Below, one piece after another: positions 14,292 to 26,942 of a stretch of DNA of 64,000 nucleotides. A program made the position numbers and the translations under genes. Source of the stretch: Nomia melanderi (lineage: Eukaryota > Arthropoda > Insecta > Hymenoptera > Halictidae); contig NC_135002.1 of the NCBI RefSeq assembly GCF_051020985.1, forward strand, positions 7,812,001-7,876,000. The letters are read 5' to 3'. The notes below the pieces were generated by a model. It had not been told where the DNA came from and did not search any database. It saw only the letters and a program-made list of their open reading frames with translations. Position 1 is the stretch's first letter; every line of letters begins with the position of its first letter.

Positions 14292-17146
14292 TTCGTTATT
14301 TTCCGTTGACTAATCCGTGTCCAAGAACGTTTCGAAATCGGATCCATTAGTTCAGCACCTCTATTGGACAATGAAACAACGAGAACGGGTACAACACCGT
14401 CGAATCACGATACCGTTGATAACGCTCATGTAATTCCGTAGCACATTGCAAAACTCGTCACGCACGTACACGTTAGGGTTTTATCGAGCTCGTTCCGTGC
14501 GAGCCGATTGTTACGCAAAAAAAGAAATTGTCGGGCGACAAGCTGCCTCCGTTCCGGCGTGAAACGTAGACCCGATTATTCTTTCGCAACGTTCGCGACG
14601 CGGCCGATCGGCGATGATCCGGCGGAGTATCTTGCGAAGGAGAGGATCGAAACCTTTAAGAACGATTTCTTTGCTTTCAAGCCGCGCCGGAGAAAAAAAG
14701 ACGTCGACGGGGACGTTCTAGGAGAGTGAAAGTTTCGGACGCGTCCGTTCGAACACGTGTTTTGTTCGACGTTGAACAGAATTCGCTCGTATTGACGTTA
14801 TTTAATTTTGTAAGAGGAGGAGAGAGCGAGAGTGACGGAGAGAGCCACCCGCGGCACAGACTCGCGGAACGTTTGTCCGAACGGCACGGGTATCTACCAC
14901 TTCTTTTTACCAATAATCGGCGCCAATGTGTGATACATTAAACGTTCGTTGTTCTAGATTGTAAGGATAGGCTTAAGGACTTTCCTATTTGTAATTTCTA
15001 ACCGGCAGCTCGCGGATGGGACACGTGCGATCAGTCACGCGGATTCGAGTCCGCCGAATGTAGTCGCCAGGCGACCAATTTGTCAAAACGAGAAATAAAT
15101 TTCCTAGAATATTTACCCGGCGTTTCTGTTTAACCACCGGGATTTCTCTCTTAGAGGCGAGACGCGGCGATTTCGGGGGCTAACGTATTTCGCGAAACGC
15201 GGATGACTCGGATATTTTTAGAAAGTTGTTAATGGGAAGGTTAATAATAAACGGAACAGAATGCGTACGCGCGATCAGAAAAGGCTAGTTTCGCGATTAT
15301 GTCATCGGAACGGTCGTTCTACTCTCCGGAGAATGTACACGGCTGCGAGACTCTTTTTTATCCCGTTTGGTTACTGTGTCAACGAAATGCGGCGATAATG
15401 GAGCCACACACGGATCACGATGTTGCACAAGCGACGTCATTCATGGATGGAAGGCAATCATCATTCTGATCGTATTAAAAATACATTTACGTATACCTTT
15501 CCGTTGAACCGGTTGATCCCTGGTTTACATTAAATTCGATAAAAGGAGAAAACGGAATTTGAGTGTTATCTGAACGAAGAAACGGTTAATTCGAGAGGGG
15601 GAGGGGCTCTAACTGTATCAAGATAATGACTACACCTTTGTGTTATCTCCTATAAAAAGAATTGTGCTCCAGTTGAAACTCTTTTCAACCTTTTCTATAG
15701 GGATAATGATATGCGAGTGGTACACGCGCTCGTCGTGCTGTGATCGAGATTACACATAAGTGGACGAACACGTTTTTCTACTGTAACTGTTACATGTGCA
15801 TAGGGAACGATGTATTTTACACAGATACGAACGATGTAGTTTTTCAAGCCATAGGTGTTTCGAGATTAAGCGAACGCTCCAGATACATTTATTTTATTAG
15901 CTATACTACACACTGAACTCTTTTGTATTTACATTTCCACGTAAATGTCGTATCTATTGTTATATTTATTCAACATATAGTCATGGGTTTGCCAGCTGCT
16001 CTATAACGTGATGTTTGCGACAGAATTCAACGCGTTTTACGGTGACTAGTTAGTTCGCTTTCATTATTTTTTTGTGTCCTCCGAGTCTTCGAGGCCACCC
16101 GGTATGTACAGACACCGACATTGTCTATCTGGGTTACATTGGAATCACCGGCAGAAGTTTCACCGACACTATTTTGATCCTAGCTCACCGACAACGGCAT
16201 CAGCCAACAACAACGTCGATAAATAGCAACTTTTACAGTCGCAACAGCAGTCTGTGCGTCCCTTTGTCCTGAATTACTTGTGCCTCGATGATATTTGATT
16301 CTGTGATAATTAAACTTAGAATGCAAAAAGAATCTTTCTCCACGCTTGAAAAACAGTTATCCCACTATCGCGGAAGTTATGTCGTCAAATCGAAACGAAT
16401 CGAACACTTCGGTTAACGATTGCGCTCACAGAAAGTGTAGAAGCTTAAAAAAATGCACGCATTTTTATGTACACCTTCGTCACAGACAGATTTCAATCTA
16501 AACATTCACGCAATTCGAGGAGAAGGCGCATACGATTCGCAGAATGTCGGTCAATGCTGCTGCCGGATAATGCTGTTGTCAGTCAAGGCTGGTAATAGCA
16601 AATTCTCGTCGTTGATTTTGATGTAATTTGTTTATCTGTTGCGCGTAGAGCACACAGTAAACATTATCAGCGAGCCAACGTCATCCCGCGGATTGGCAAT
16701 GAAACAACAATACAGCGTCCAGTATCGTTGCATCGATGAAACGCGGATCGATGAAAATCCAAAACGGCGTTGCATTCGGTCGCGGTATCGCTCGATCAAC
16801 CAGTTGCCGGTAGAAATTCGCATGGGAGATAAAATCGGGCGGCGTAGAGTAAATACCGCGGCACGATACCGGATCTGCGCTATCTATTTCTGTTTTCCGT
16901 GTATCGTTATCAATACCGCAGATAGTGGACACATTAGCCGCGCTATTCGTGCCAATTGCGACAGTTACGTTTCAGATTCCTTTCCGGTAGAGGCGGGAAT
17001 TGGGAGGAATCCGCGGTTACATTTAGCCGAAAGTAAGACGAATTAAAAGTAAAAGTTCCATCGAAAATGGGCGACGAAGGGAGCCGCAAGTGCTGATAGT
17101 TTGTTCGGATGATTTCTATTCGCGTCTTACACGATTAACCGTAAAA
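14292..17146. other. SDR 3' UTR and SDR-integrin intergenic region
   Basis: A candidate polyadenylation signal AATAAA at 15094-15099 would give the SDR gene a 3' UTR of about 0.8 kb. The rest holds no recognisable coding exon. Overlapping open frames around 16.6-17.0 kb on both strands match nothing and are not called. The integrin promoter and 5' UTR must lie in the last part. Confidence 0.5.
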
Positions 17147-20100
17147 ATGAGGATTACTCGAGCATTGCTGCTCCTGGCTACCCTGTTCAGCGAATGGGAT
17201 CGTTTCGAAGCGGTGGACACGGAGCTAATGAGGCTCTGCGTCTCTCAGAACACGTGCGAAAATTGCTTGGAGGCGAGCTTGGCTTGTGCATGGTGCAGTG
17301 ATTGGGTAAACCATTCAAAGTTTCGTTTCCTTTCTGTGCCATTGAGTTATAAAAACTCGCGGATAGTTGGATAGGTCGTTGATAAGCTATCTTCGCTAGA
17401 TCCACGTCATTCGATCATTTCCTATACGCCCGAAACCATTCGCAGATGTGCCTTAAAGTAACCGAACGATTCCTTTTCAACTGTGTCCTTAGTCCTTCTC
17501 GAATTCGACGTTAGGTCGACCGAGATGCAACCTAGAAGACAATCTATGGGCGTTCGGTTGTCCGTCAGAAGAAATCCGTACTGCTCCTTCAGGATCAGTG
17601 GAGCTCGTGGAAGATTTCGACTTCCAGGACGTGCAAGAGGCCGGCCAGACACCCTTACAGTTGAAACCGCAGAAAGTGAAAATGAGGATCAGGCCGAAGG
17701 AAAGCAGAACGGTTAACCTCTATTATAGGCCAGCCAAGTGCGTTTCCTTGTTCAGTACTAGATATTTGTATCTGTGAATATTTAACCCTGGAGGAACTAA
17801 TGCTCGAAAGCTGAGCAAGTTCGTAGTATTAAGTTTCGATCGATTAGTGAACGGGTTCCGTGAATTCTCATGATTCTTTTAGGAACTATCCGCTAGACTT
17901 ATACTATTTGATGGACTTGACATGGTCGATGAAGGACGACAAAGACACTATGGTCGCTCTAGGGCTAAACATGACGGACACCATCGGAAAGTTCACCAAT
18001 AATTTCCGTTTCGGTTTCGGTAGCTACGCCGACAAACCCCTGATGCCTTTCGTTTTCCCCGGACACGAGGACAATCCTTGTAAAAGCGAGCATAGCGTCT
18101 GCTCGCCGCTGTACGCCTTTCAGCACCGAATGAGTCTCAGCGAGAACATTCACCGGTTTATCAAAGAGGTAACTATTCAGCTGATCAGACGGAACAGCTC
18201 GGAAACATTAGGGAGAAGCGCTGAGGCTGGACTAATTGACTTCAGATGAACGAGAGCTCCGTCACGGGAAATGTGGACAACTTAGAAGCGGGGATGGACG
18301 GTGTGGTGCAGAGTATCGTCTGCGCGAAAGAAGTGGGCTGGGCGCATCAGGCGCGGAAAATCATATTGATGGCCACGGATGGGTTTCTGCATTTCGCCGG
18401 AGACGGAAAGGTACCGCGAAAATAACAACGGACGAATAACACGGTCGCGCGGAACGGGGAGAAACGAAATTCACCTGAAAATATTGAAATGCCCATTAGC
18501 TGATCGGTACCGTAGCTCGTTCAGACTTCAAGTGCCATTTGGACGGGGACGGGAAGTACGCTATGTCCACGAAGTTCGATTATCCGTCTCTGGAGGAGGT
18601 GTCGAGGCTCCTGAAGGAAAACAAAGTTAACCTGATATTCGCCGTGACGGAGGATCGACGGGCGGAGTACGAATCGATCGCAAATCTGTTGAAACAGAAG
18701 GCGCGGGTCGCCACGTTGACCAGTGACAGTTCGAACATCTTGGAGATCATCGAGAGCTCTTATCACGAGTTGATCTCGAAGGTTGTGTTGCAGGACAATT
18801 CGACGGATCCGCTTCGATTGCAATACCTTTCGAATTGTGGGAAAAAGGACGGTGAATATTTATACACGTCGGAATGCGATGGGATACAGGAAGGCGAGGT
18901 TTACAAGTTCACGGCGATGCTCTCATTCGACAAGTGTCCGCGAAACGAGAGTTTATGGGTAAATAGAATTTCAATTTAACATCGGAACTAACAGATCGCT
19001 GAAAATCTGAATAGATGCATTTATAGAGTGGCATATTTTATTATGATGGTGACCGTGCCTCCAATCGCCCCTTGTTGACGGTGATCGTGTACGCACTGCC
19101 CTCTGCTGATGGTGACCGTGTGCACAATCGCCCCTGAAAATAGCAACCGTTTTAATGGAGTTTGTTCCGCAGATGTTAGGCTCTACATTTGACCCCAATG
19201 CAACAGTTGATTTACTCTTTCCGTGTCTATTATAGCCGTGTCGTGAATTCATCGTCAAAATCTCTAACCCCAATGACCCTTGCAACCTTTTCAGAAACAA
19301 ACTATTATAATCGAAGACGCTCTAGCCTCCAAAGCCTCCGAAATTGTAATCGAAGTAGAACTCCTGTGCGGTTGCAACTGCAAAGACTCCCATAACTCCC
19401 ATTGCCTGCATGGCAGTGACGAGTGCGGTCTCTGCAAATGCGATTCCGGCTGGTCAGGTATGAATCATATTAATAGATAGATGTTCTTTATCAGCCTAAT
19501 TACGATGAATTAATGCGACACTGATGGAAGTCAATATTTCAGGAGAGCACTGCGACTGTAACATAAGTTCGTCAACGGAGAACAGACTAAAATGCATCGG
19601 GCCTGATTCTAGCAAAATCTGTTCCGACAAAGGGGAATGCATCTGCGGAAGTTGCGTTTGCGACGAGGGATACAAAGGGCAGTACTGTGAATGCTCTGCC
19701 TGTGACAAGGTGAACAGAAATTCTCTTTCTTCTCTGCGCCATGTGGCATGTTGAATTTTCTATTTCCAGAAGGAAATGAAATAAAGAAATTTCAATGTTC
19801 TGTTCTCAGTACGATGGATTAGAATGCTCGGGTAGAGGAACCTGCACGTGTGGCGTTTGCCAGTGTTTAAAAGGCTGGAAGGGGAATGGATGCCAGTGTC
19901 CACTGACGGAGGTACTGTGCATGGCACCAGGAAGCACGGATGTATGCGCTGGTCGCGGATATTGCGATTGCGGGGAATGTCGGTTCGTATTTGTAGTTCG
20001 CACGTGAGTTCCGAGTACCTATTACGATACTTATACTATATATTTACAGATGTAACGTTACCGCAGAAGACGGTACTTATTATCGAGGGAAGTATTGCGA

Positions 20101-20843
20101 ATTATCGGTCGGCTCTGGCGGAGGGAGCCTTTGCGCCCTTTACAACGCTTGCGTGAACGCCACTATCGAGAATCCGCAGGGAATCGATGAATTTTGTCGA
20201 ACGAACGTGACTGATTACACCACCAAGAAAGTGGACTCCGTCGATAAAGGTAACAAACGAAATGAATAATTAAATGGTGTCTGTTTGAATCGTACCTTTC
20301 TTGAAATTCGAATAGGAAATGAACACTACTGCATCGTTAGCACTGTTGGCGAGACGCAGACGTGCTTCATACAGTACACGTACGAGTTCCAGAGGAACCA
20401 TGATGTTCTGTTGAAGATAGGAGAGAAGGTAGGCCATAAAAATATTCATAGATTTAAAATTTATTACGATACGATTTAATCGGAGTAGTCGAACACTCCG
20501 AATAACGAGCATTTTCACTTTCAGATATGCAATGCTCCTATAAATGTAGCATCCGTGTCCCTTCAAATCATTGCGGTAACATTTTTCTTCGCAACAATAT
20601 GTTTATTAATTTGGAAGTGAGTATTCGCTAAACTTAAGTATTCAGTAATTAAATTACAAGTTTTTGATGCATGCGTTCTCCGTAATGTGCATATATAGAT
20701 TCTGGACCACATACAAGGACAAACAAGAGTACCAGAAGTTTGAAATAGATAGACAGAAAACTACTTTCAGTTTGAACCAAAATCCTTTGTTTAGACCTGC
20801 TACAACAGAATTCCGGGTTCCATCGGTGATTAACGAGGACTGA
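17147..20843 (+). CDS. Itgbn: Integrin beta subunit, probably beta-nu type
   Basis: Twelve exons: 17147-17305, 17493-17737, 17883-18168, 18246-18410, 18500-18958, 19295-19457, 19543-19709, 19810-19982, 20050-20249, 20316-20428, 20525-20616 and 20699-20843; 788 aa. Order: signal peptide (1-22), Cys-rich PSI domain, hybrid and I-like domain with MIDAS DLTWSMKDD (146-154), four Cys-rich EGF-like repeats (about 460-670), beta-tail domain, transmembrane helix (about 718-740) and a 48-residue tail. Integrin betas pair with an alpha chain at the plasma membrane and bind matrix or, in insects, apoptotic cells and microbes. The tail carries NPLF and TTEF where most betas have two NPxY-type motifs, which argues against the main beta-PS subunit. 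The ATG at 17147 is preferred over one at 17090 because it starts the signal peptide. Exon 8 has a second in-phase donor after 20003. Confidence 0.93.
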
Positions 20844-21046
20844 GGATGGTATATAAAAACAATTTCGCGAATACGTGGAATCGAGATCTAGGTGAACTTT
20901 ATATGCTCCCAGTAGATTCGTTGTGAGTAGAATGAGCGGTGTCCTGGATGAATACCATATCATCCCAAAAATGATTTCCAGGTGAAAACGAGATCATCTG
21001 TAATTAGGATAAAGGTATTCATTGTTTTGCTATAGAGAGAATTAAT
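20844..21046. other. Convergent 3' ends of the integrin and MORN genes
   Basis: Only 203 bp separate the two stop codons of these tail-to-tail genes. No clear AATAAA was found for either strand here, so the 3' UTRs may overlap or use variant signals. Confidence 0.6.
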
Positions 21047-21632
21047 TTAAGTATTTCTTAAAAATTGTATTACATTCTCTGATAAGGATTCAAGTACCCA
21101 TTTGAACCCAAGAGACTCTCTATAAATAATATTTGTAAATGGTTTATTATTTAGCCAGTTTGCTTCTAAAGAAGATCCATCGGGGAACATGTAAATTCCT
21201 GGGCCATTCATTGTTCCCTTCGAATCAATATTACCCCGAAACTCAGCGTTGTTATTGTAACTAGAATCATTAAAATTGAATTAATTTATTCACGTATATC
21301 CACAAGCTAAAATTAAGTCATATTTACCGAATATGTATTTTATCTTCAGCATACGCATCGTCATCCCATTTACCATTGTATTCATCAAGATCATCTGTGG
21401 TGTATACTCCGTTACCTGTACAGCGTATACATATAAATAACAATATCCATTGAAAATATTTTTTAAAATAGCAACCTTGTTTTACTATCATAAATTGTCC
21501 ATATTGAACTTTGTATTCTCCCTCGTACGTGTCATTATTCTGAAATGTAAATTTCCCTTTATCGAATATTATTTTATCCCTTTCACCTGTGTCTCCTGTT
21601 TTCAACAATTTTTTAGCGTGTTTTTTCACCAT
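21047..21632 (-). CDS. Small MORN-repeat protein
   Basis: Three minus-strand exons, 21476-21632, 21328-21415 and 21047-21260, join in frame to give 152 aa. Three MORN-like units are visible: YEGEYKV, YNGKWDD and FRGNID, each followed by a glycine-containing G-x-G or GPGIYMFPDG-type strand. MORN repeats form elongated beta sheets that bind lipids or act as scaffolds, often in cilia, sperm or junctions. The small size recalls MORN2 or MORN5, but the match is too loose to choose. The first intron has a weak donor (GTTGCT), so that junction is the least certain part, although the phases close. The gene is divergent from DLAT, with start codons 634 bp apart. Confidence 0.8.
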
Positions 21633-22266
21633 TTTAAAAATCCTCGATTTTCTATGCTCTCATTCGATTATGGTCGACCATATTTCTTTTAAAAATCGAT
21701 TCTAAAGGCTTTCGAATTTTTTTAAGCCTAAATCACATGAAAGATTAATATTGTAAAATTATTATTTCAAAAGAGGGAGTGTCGGTAACAGTTCCAAGTT
21801 GCTCCGATTATCGCTGTACCGTTAACGCTAGATCGCGCGTGGATCTAGCCACTTTTCCGTCAGCAAATTGCAGTGTCCGTTCTATTTTATCAATGACACT
21901 GTCGGTTATAAAACAGTCTAACCCCAACAGATATTTTCGGCTGAATTTTTGTTGTAATAGAAAAACATTTATATAGACTATTGATCGTCGATGTTTTACA
22001 TGTACAATTTAATCCCCGCCAAAGATGAATCCCCCTCTTTTGAAAAATCACCTTTAAACCCGAAGCCACGTGACCTTGCAGACGACCTCTAATTCGGTGT
22101 TCGTATCGTCCGTTCCTAGTCGTGTTTCGTGATAACCCTTAATATATCTTTGACACACTCGTACGTCGTCGCACGAGTTGTTAAACTAAATCATCTTTAT
22201 TCTCTCGTCGAATTTCCGTCGACTTGCTACTAAAAGTAGTCAAGACTCTTCAAAGTATCCGAGATT
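21633..22266. promoter_or_regulatory. Shared divergent promoter region of MORN gene and DLAT
   Basis: 634 bp lie between the two divergent ATG codons. Both promoters must lie here unless there are undetected upstream non-coding exons. No TATA box is evident at a fixed distance. The stretch contains a pair of 13 bp inverted repeats (TTTCAAAAGAGGG at 21765 and its complement at 22033). Confidence 0.55.
21765..22045. repeat. Inverted-repeat-bounded segment in the MORN/DLAT promoter
   Basis: A 281 bp segment flanked by TTTCAAAAGAGGG and its exact complement CCCTCTTTTGAAA. This looks like a small DNA transposon remnant, but only one copy is seen in the window and no clear target duplication is found. 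Confidence 0.4.
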
Positions 22267-24711
22267 ATGATACGAACCACAAGCGGTCTACGTAATGAAT
22301 TGGCACGCGCTATACTTCGAAGTACCATACGAACGAACATCGTAAGATCTGTGGTCATACGATGTCTTCACAGAAAACATCTACAAAGGTATTTGTTCTA
22401 GAGTCACAGGCATATTTAATCATTTCTGTAAACATTTTACCCCACTTCAAGTCAAACTTTAATCACTGTTTGTTTTTAAGGTTATCTTTTCCATTACACC
22501 TGTTCTCCATCAATTTGTTCCACTTAGGAGTCAGCGAATCATCTTCTGAATACTGTTTCCCGCTTTCTACTCGATAACTGACAGTGATTTGACACTCCCT
22601 GTATTAAAACTATTTCTTTTCATTAGAAGTATATGTTACTTGTGGTTACTCAAGGCCACCTTTTTGCATATATGCAAGCAATGTTCTCTTAGTTTGATCC
22701 ATGTGTTAGTAGCTCAAATGCATTGAAAATTCTTCAATCAGTTTGTTTTAATATCTCTTCTAGTGTTTAATATACAATACTTTTTCTCATAGACTTCTAA
22801 TATTTGATTATTTCATGTTTCGTAAGTCATTTTATATGAACCTCTATTCCGCCAAGACTTCCATATTACTGTTCTTCTTATTACATTAAATATAATTTCA
22901 GAAAGTTATCAATAATGTTTTTTTAGTTGTTAATAATATTTATAGTAACATAATTTCTTGCTTGATATTTAGGATTCAGGTTCACAATACTTTGCGCCTT
23001 ACGGTGGCACCATGGAAGCAACAATATAGGTTTTACGCAGATTACCCTGATCATGTCAAAGTACAATTGCCTGCACTGTCTCCTACTATGGAAACAGGCA
23101 CTATTGTTAGTTGGCAAAAAAAGGAAGGTGAGAGAAATAATCAATTTAGTTATTAATTATATGTAATTGATAATAGATCACATTTTTTGTATTTATTGTC
23201 TGTAGGTGATAAGTTAAATGAAGGTGACTTATTAGCAGAAATTGAAACTGATAAAGCAACAATGGGTTTTGAGACTCCTGAAGAGGGGTACCTGGCAAAA
23301 ATTCTTGTACCAGCAGGATCAAAAAATGTACCAATTGGCAAACTTGTTTGTATAATTGTTTCGGATGAAGGTAGTGTAGCTGCCTTCAAAGATTTCAAAG
23401 ATGACTCTGCAGCTGCTCCACCTCCACCTGCTGCTGCACCAGCAGCACCGACTCCTGCACCATCCACTCCTCCTCCAAGTCCTGTAACACCACCAACACC
23501 AGCAGCTGCCAAATTACCTACATCTTCTGGTGATAGAATATATGCTAGTCCTTTAGCCAAACGTCTTGCTCTTGAAAAAGGCCTTAGTTTGCAAGTGAGT
23601 TTTAAATTTCTTGATGATCTTTTTAAAAATTTATATAATTTAATTATGCCATGAGTAGAAAATAATAATTGATTAATAATATTATACTAAGGTATTAAAA
23701 ATAGGTAATTTTAATTCCATTTCTTTTTTTACAGGGTCTAAAGGGTTCTGGATTATATGGTTCCATAACATCTAAGGACTTAGGAGCTGCTGCCCCAGCT
23801 GCTGCTGTCCAGCCTGGAGTGGCAATGGGTGTTCCCGGAGGATTCGATGTTCCTGTATCCAATATACGAGCAGTAATTGCCAAACGTCTCCTGGAAAGTA
23901 AACAGACTATCCCACATTATTATTTATCAATAGATATAAAAATGGATGCAGCTCTAGAAATGCGAAACCAATTTAACAAAATGTTAGAAAAGGACAAGGT
24001 AAAGATCAGTGTAAATGATATCATTATCAAAGGCATGGCAATGGCTTGCAAAAAAGTACCTGAAGGCAACAGTGCTTGGATGGGTGATGTTATTAGGCAG
24101 TAAGTACTTTGGTATTATTAATGATACATATATTGTTTTTACATTGTTATAATACTTCTTTTAGGTACAATAATGTTGATGTAAGCGTAGCAGTTAGTAC
24201 TGAGAATGGTCTCATTACACCAATAGTCTTCACTGCTGATGCAAAGGGTATAGTTCAGATTAGTAAAGATGTAAAAGCATTAGCTACAAAGGCAAGGGAA
24301 GGAAAATTACAGCCACAGGAATTCCAAGGTGGAACTATAACTGTATCTAATCTGGGAATGTTTGGTATTAAAAACTTCTCTGCCATTATAAATCCTCCCC
24401 AATCTATCATCCTTGCTGTTGGTACTACTGAAGCTAGACTAATACCTGCCAAGAACGAGAACGGGTAAGAATAATTATACCTATGTAATAAATTTGATCA
24501 TTACCCATTGTGCATAATCACCTTATTGATTTTTAATGGAAGATACAGTTCACAACTTTTTTTCATTATTTTTTGCTGTAGATTTACAACTGCCCAATAT
24601 ATGTCCGTCACTGCCAGTTGCGACCACCGTACCGTGGATGGTGCGGTAGGTGCTCAGTGGTTAGCTGCATTCAAGAGTTTCATGGAGAATCCTACAAACA
24701 TGCTATTGTAG
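22267..24711 (+). CDS. DLAT: Dihydrolipoyllysine acetyltransferase, E2 of pyruvate dehydrogenase
   Basis: Six exons, 22267-22388, 22973-23127, 23206-23594, 23735-24099, 24165-24464 and 24582-24711, give 486 aa. The protein transfers acetyl groups from E1 to coenzyme A in the mitochondrial matrix. Order: an Arg-rich N-terminus without acidic residues except one Glu (mitochondrial targeting), one lipoyl domain with the lipoylated Lys109 in ETDKATM, an Ala/Pro linker, an E1/E3-binding domain around RIYASPLAKRLALEKGL, and the acetyltransferase core ending with DHRTVDG (His459, Asp463). There is only one lipoyl domain, whereas mammals have two. The gene is AT-rich and CpG-poor, unlike the flanking integrin and SDR. 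It lies 818 bp upstream of SNRNP40 on the same strand. Confidence 0.97.
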
Positions 24712-25529
24712 TAAGTTCCACCATAATGTGTTCAATGGTGTAGTTTGAGTAAGCACAAATTACACGAAAGAAAAAACGAAAATGTTCTTCTGTTCAGGTA
24801 CGAAAGGTGACGATGAATGTCCTGTATATTTGTGTATAGTACGATTCTGAATCATGTTACTTTACGCATTTGCAAATTATCGACTTTTAATAGGACCTGA
24901 GCTTTGTACGGTACATTTTTTTTCCTTTCCGGTCGACGTACTGACACGAATTCAGGACTAACGTGTCACGAACGTCACTACGAATTCAGATTATTCATGA
25001 TGTAGAAATTTTTATTTGTGGTTTTTCAGTAAGTAAAAAACTGACAAGCGAAGTCAGTATAGATGAAGAAAATGTTTATCATTTTGAAAGATTTTATTTT
25101 AAATTAATTTGAAAAACCACAGAACTCTCCTTCCCCTGCGATATTAGTGGCCACCTGTAAATATGTGTATTTATGAAATATAATTATGGCCCTCCTATGT
25201 TAACGCAGAATTTATTTGTTAATTAGGGATAAATAAAAACAAATCTAATGAACTGTGTCAAACTGTTTATAGTAAATAATATACATACATACATGGATGT
25301 GTATATCATATTTAATAAATTGTAACTTAAAAATTCAGTGTTCATTTTATTGTTTAATTTATGTAAGATAATATAAATACATAATGTTAATATATTTCGC
25401 AATAATAATTGAAAACTATTTTTAATGCGGATAGTTCTGCGACGATCGAAGTGCCATCTGGTAAAACTGTGTGTTTGTCAATATCGTGTATGAAATCGTT
25501 GTGTACAAAGTCGTGTATTCAATACAAAA
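24712..25529. other. DLAT 3' UTR and SNRNP40 upstream region
   Basis: Candidate polyadenylation signals AATAAA lie at 25232-25237 and 25314-25319. The remaining 200 or so bases before the SNRNP40 ATG must hold its promoter. No coding exon is seen. Confidence 0.6.
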
Positions 25530-26942
25530 ATGCCAATTTTAGACAAACGTAAAGGAGATGATATTCTAGCACTCGTTCCTGCTTCAAAGAGAACGAAAAA
25601 TGAGGTTGTTTTCAGTAGTAGAGAAAAGGCGGTCGTACAAAATGTAAGCTTAACCTTAATTCACAGTATTTGTTTAGTCGTTTATATAACAATTTTGTGG
25701 ATTTTTTGCAGGGACCACCTAGAACATCTTCTTTGCTTGCTCCAATTATGCTCTTGGAAGGACATCAGGGAGATATATTTTCCCTTGAATTTCATCCTGA
25801 AGGACAATATCTTGCCTCAACTGGATTTGATCGACAAATTTGTAGGTTACTTATAAGTTTTGCTTCAGTGTTAAATTGATTGACAAAGTATTGATACATA
25901 TTAAACAATAAATTTACAGTTATTTGGAATGTTTATGGAGAATGTGAAAACATCTCTGTAATGAGTGGACATAGTGGAGTAGTCATGGAATTACATTTTA
26001 GTCCTGACGGCAGTCATTTATACACTGCTAGTACAGATATGACACTAGGATTATGGGACATAGTTGCTGGAACTCGGATTAAGAAACTTAAGGGTCATAC
26101 TTCTTTTGTCAATTCTGTCTCTGGCTCAAGGAGAGGTATTACTCAACTTTGTTCTGGTAGTGATGATAGTACAATACGTGTTTGGGATCCTAGAAAAAGA
26201 GGACAGTGTTATACATTAAATAACACATATCAGGTACTTTTCTTCATAATTTTTAAATCTAAGGTTAATTAAATGGTTGTATTACTTTTCTTTGTTATTT
26301 CAGGTTACTGCTGTTACATTTAATGACACAGCAGAGCAAGTAATAAGTGGTGGAATAGACAATGATATAAAAGTATGGGATCTAAGGAAAAATGCTGTTC
26401 TTTATAAACTCAAGGGACATTCCGATACTATTACTGGACTTAGTTTAAGTCCAGATGGTTCATATATACTTTCTAACGCTATGGATAATACATTAAGAAT
26501 TTGGGACGTAAGACCATTTGCTCCTTATGAACGTTGTGTCAAAATTCTTTCTGGACATCAGCATAACTTTGAAAAGGTTCGCTTTCCAATTTTTTTTTTA
26601 TATCATTGGTAACAAATGTCTTTATTCTAATAATTATTTAATAGAATCTTCTGAGGTGTGCATGGTCACCAGATGGTAGCAAAGTATCAGCTGGATCATC
26701 AGACAGATTCCATTACATTTGGGATACAACAAGTCGTAGGATATTATACAAATTGCCTGGTCATAATGGATCTGTTAATGACATTGATTTTCATCCAAAG
26801 GAACCAATTGGTAATATATAATACTATAAGTGTACAGTTATATCTTCTATCTATGAACACTAATTTTGGAATATGTTCTATTTCAGTTTGTTCTGGATCT
26901 AGTGATAAACAAATATATTTAGGAGAAATTGAGGTTTCTTAA
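25530..26942 (+). CDS. SNRNP40: U5 snRNP 40 kDa WD40 protein
   Basis: Six exons, 25530-25643, 25712-25841, 25920-26233, 26304-26576, 26645-26810 and 26887-26942, give 350 aa, close to the 357 aa of the human protein. The basic N-terminus (MPILDKRKGDD and on) is followed by seven WD40 repeats seen as GH...WD pairs, for example GHSGVV...LWD, GHTSFV...VWDPRK, GHSDTI...IWDVRPF and SDRFHYIWD. The product is a core component of the U5 snRNP in the spliceosome, binding PRP8 and the BRR2/EFTUD2 region. All introns are short. The donor after exon 4 (GTTCGC) is weak. The stop codon TAA overlaps a polyadenylation hexamer. Confidence 0.96.

Noticed and set aside
15000..15070. tRNA-like B box (GGATTCGAGTCC)
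   Set aside because: No A box or matching acceptor stem at the right distance upstream; the cloverleaf does not close.
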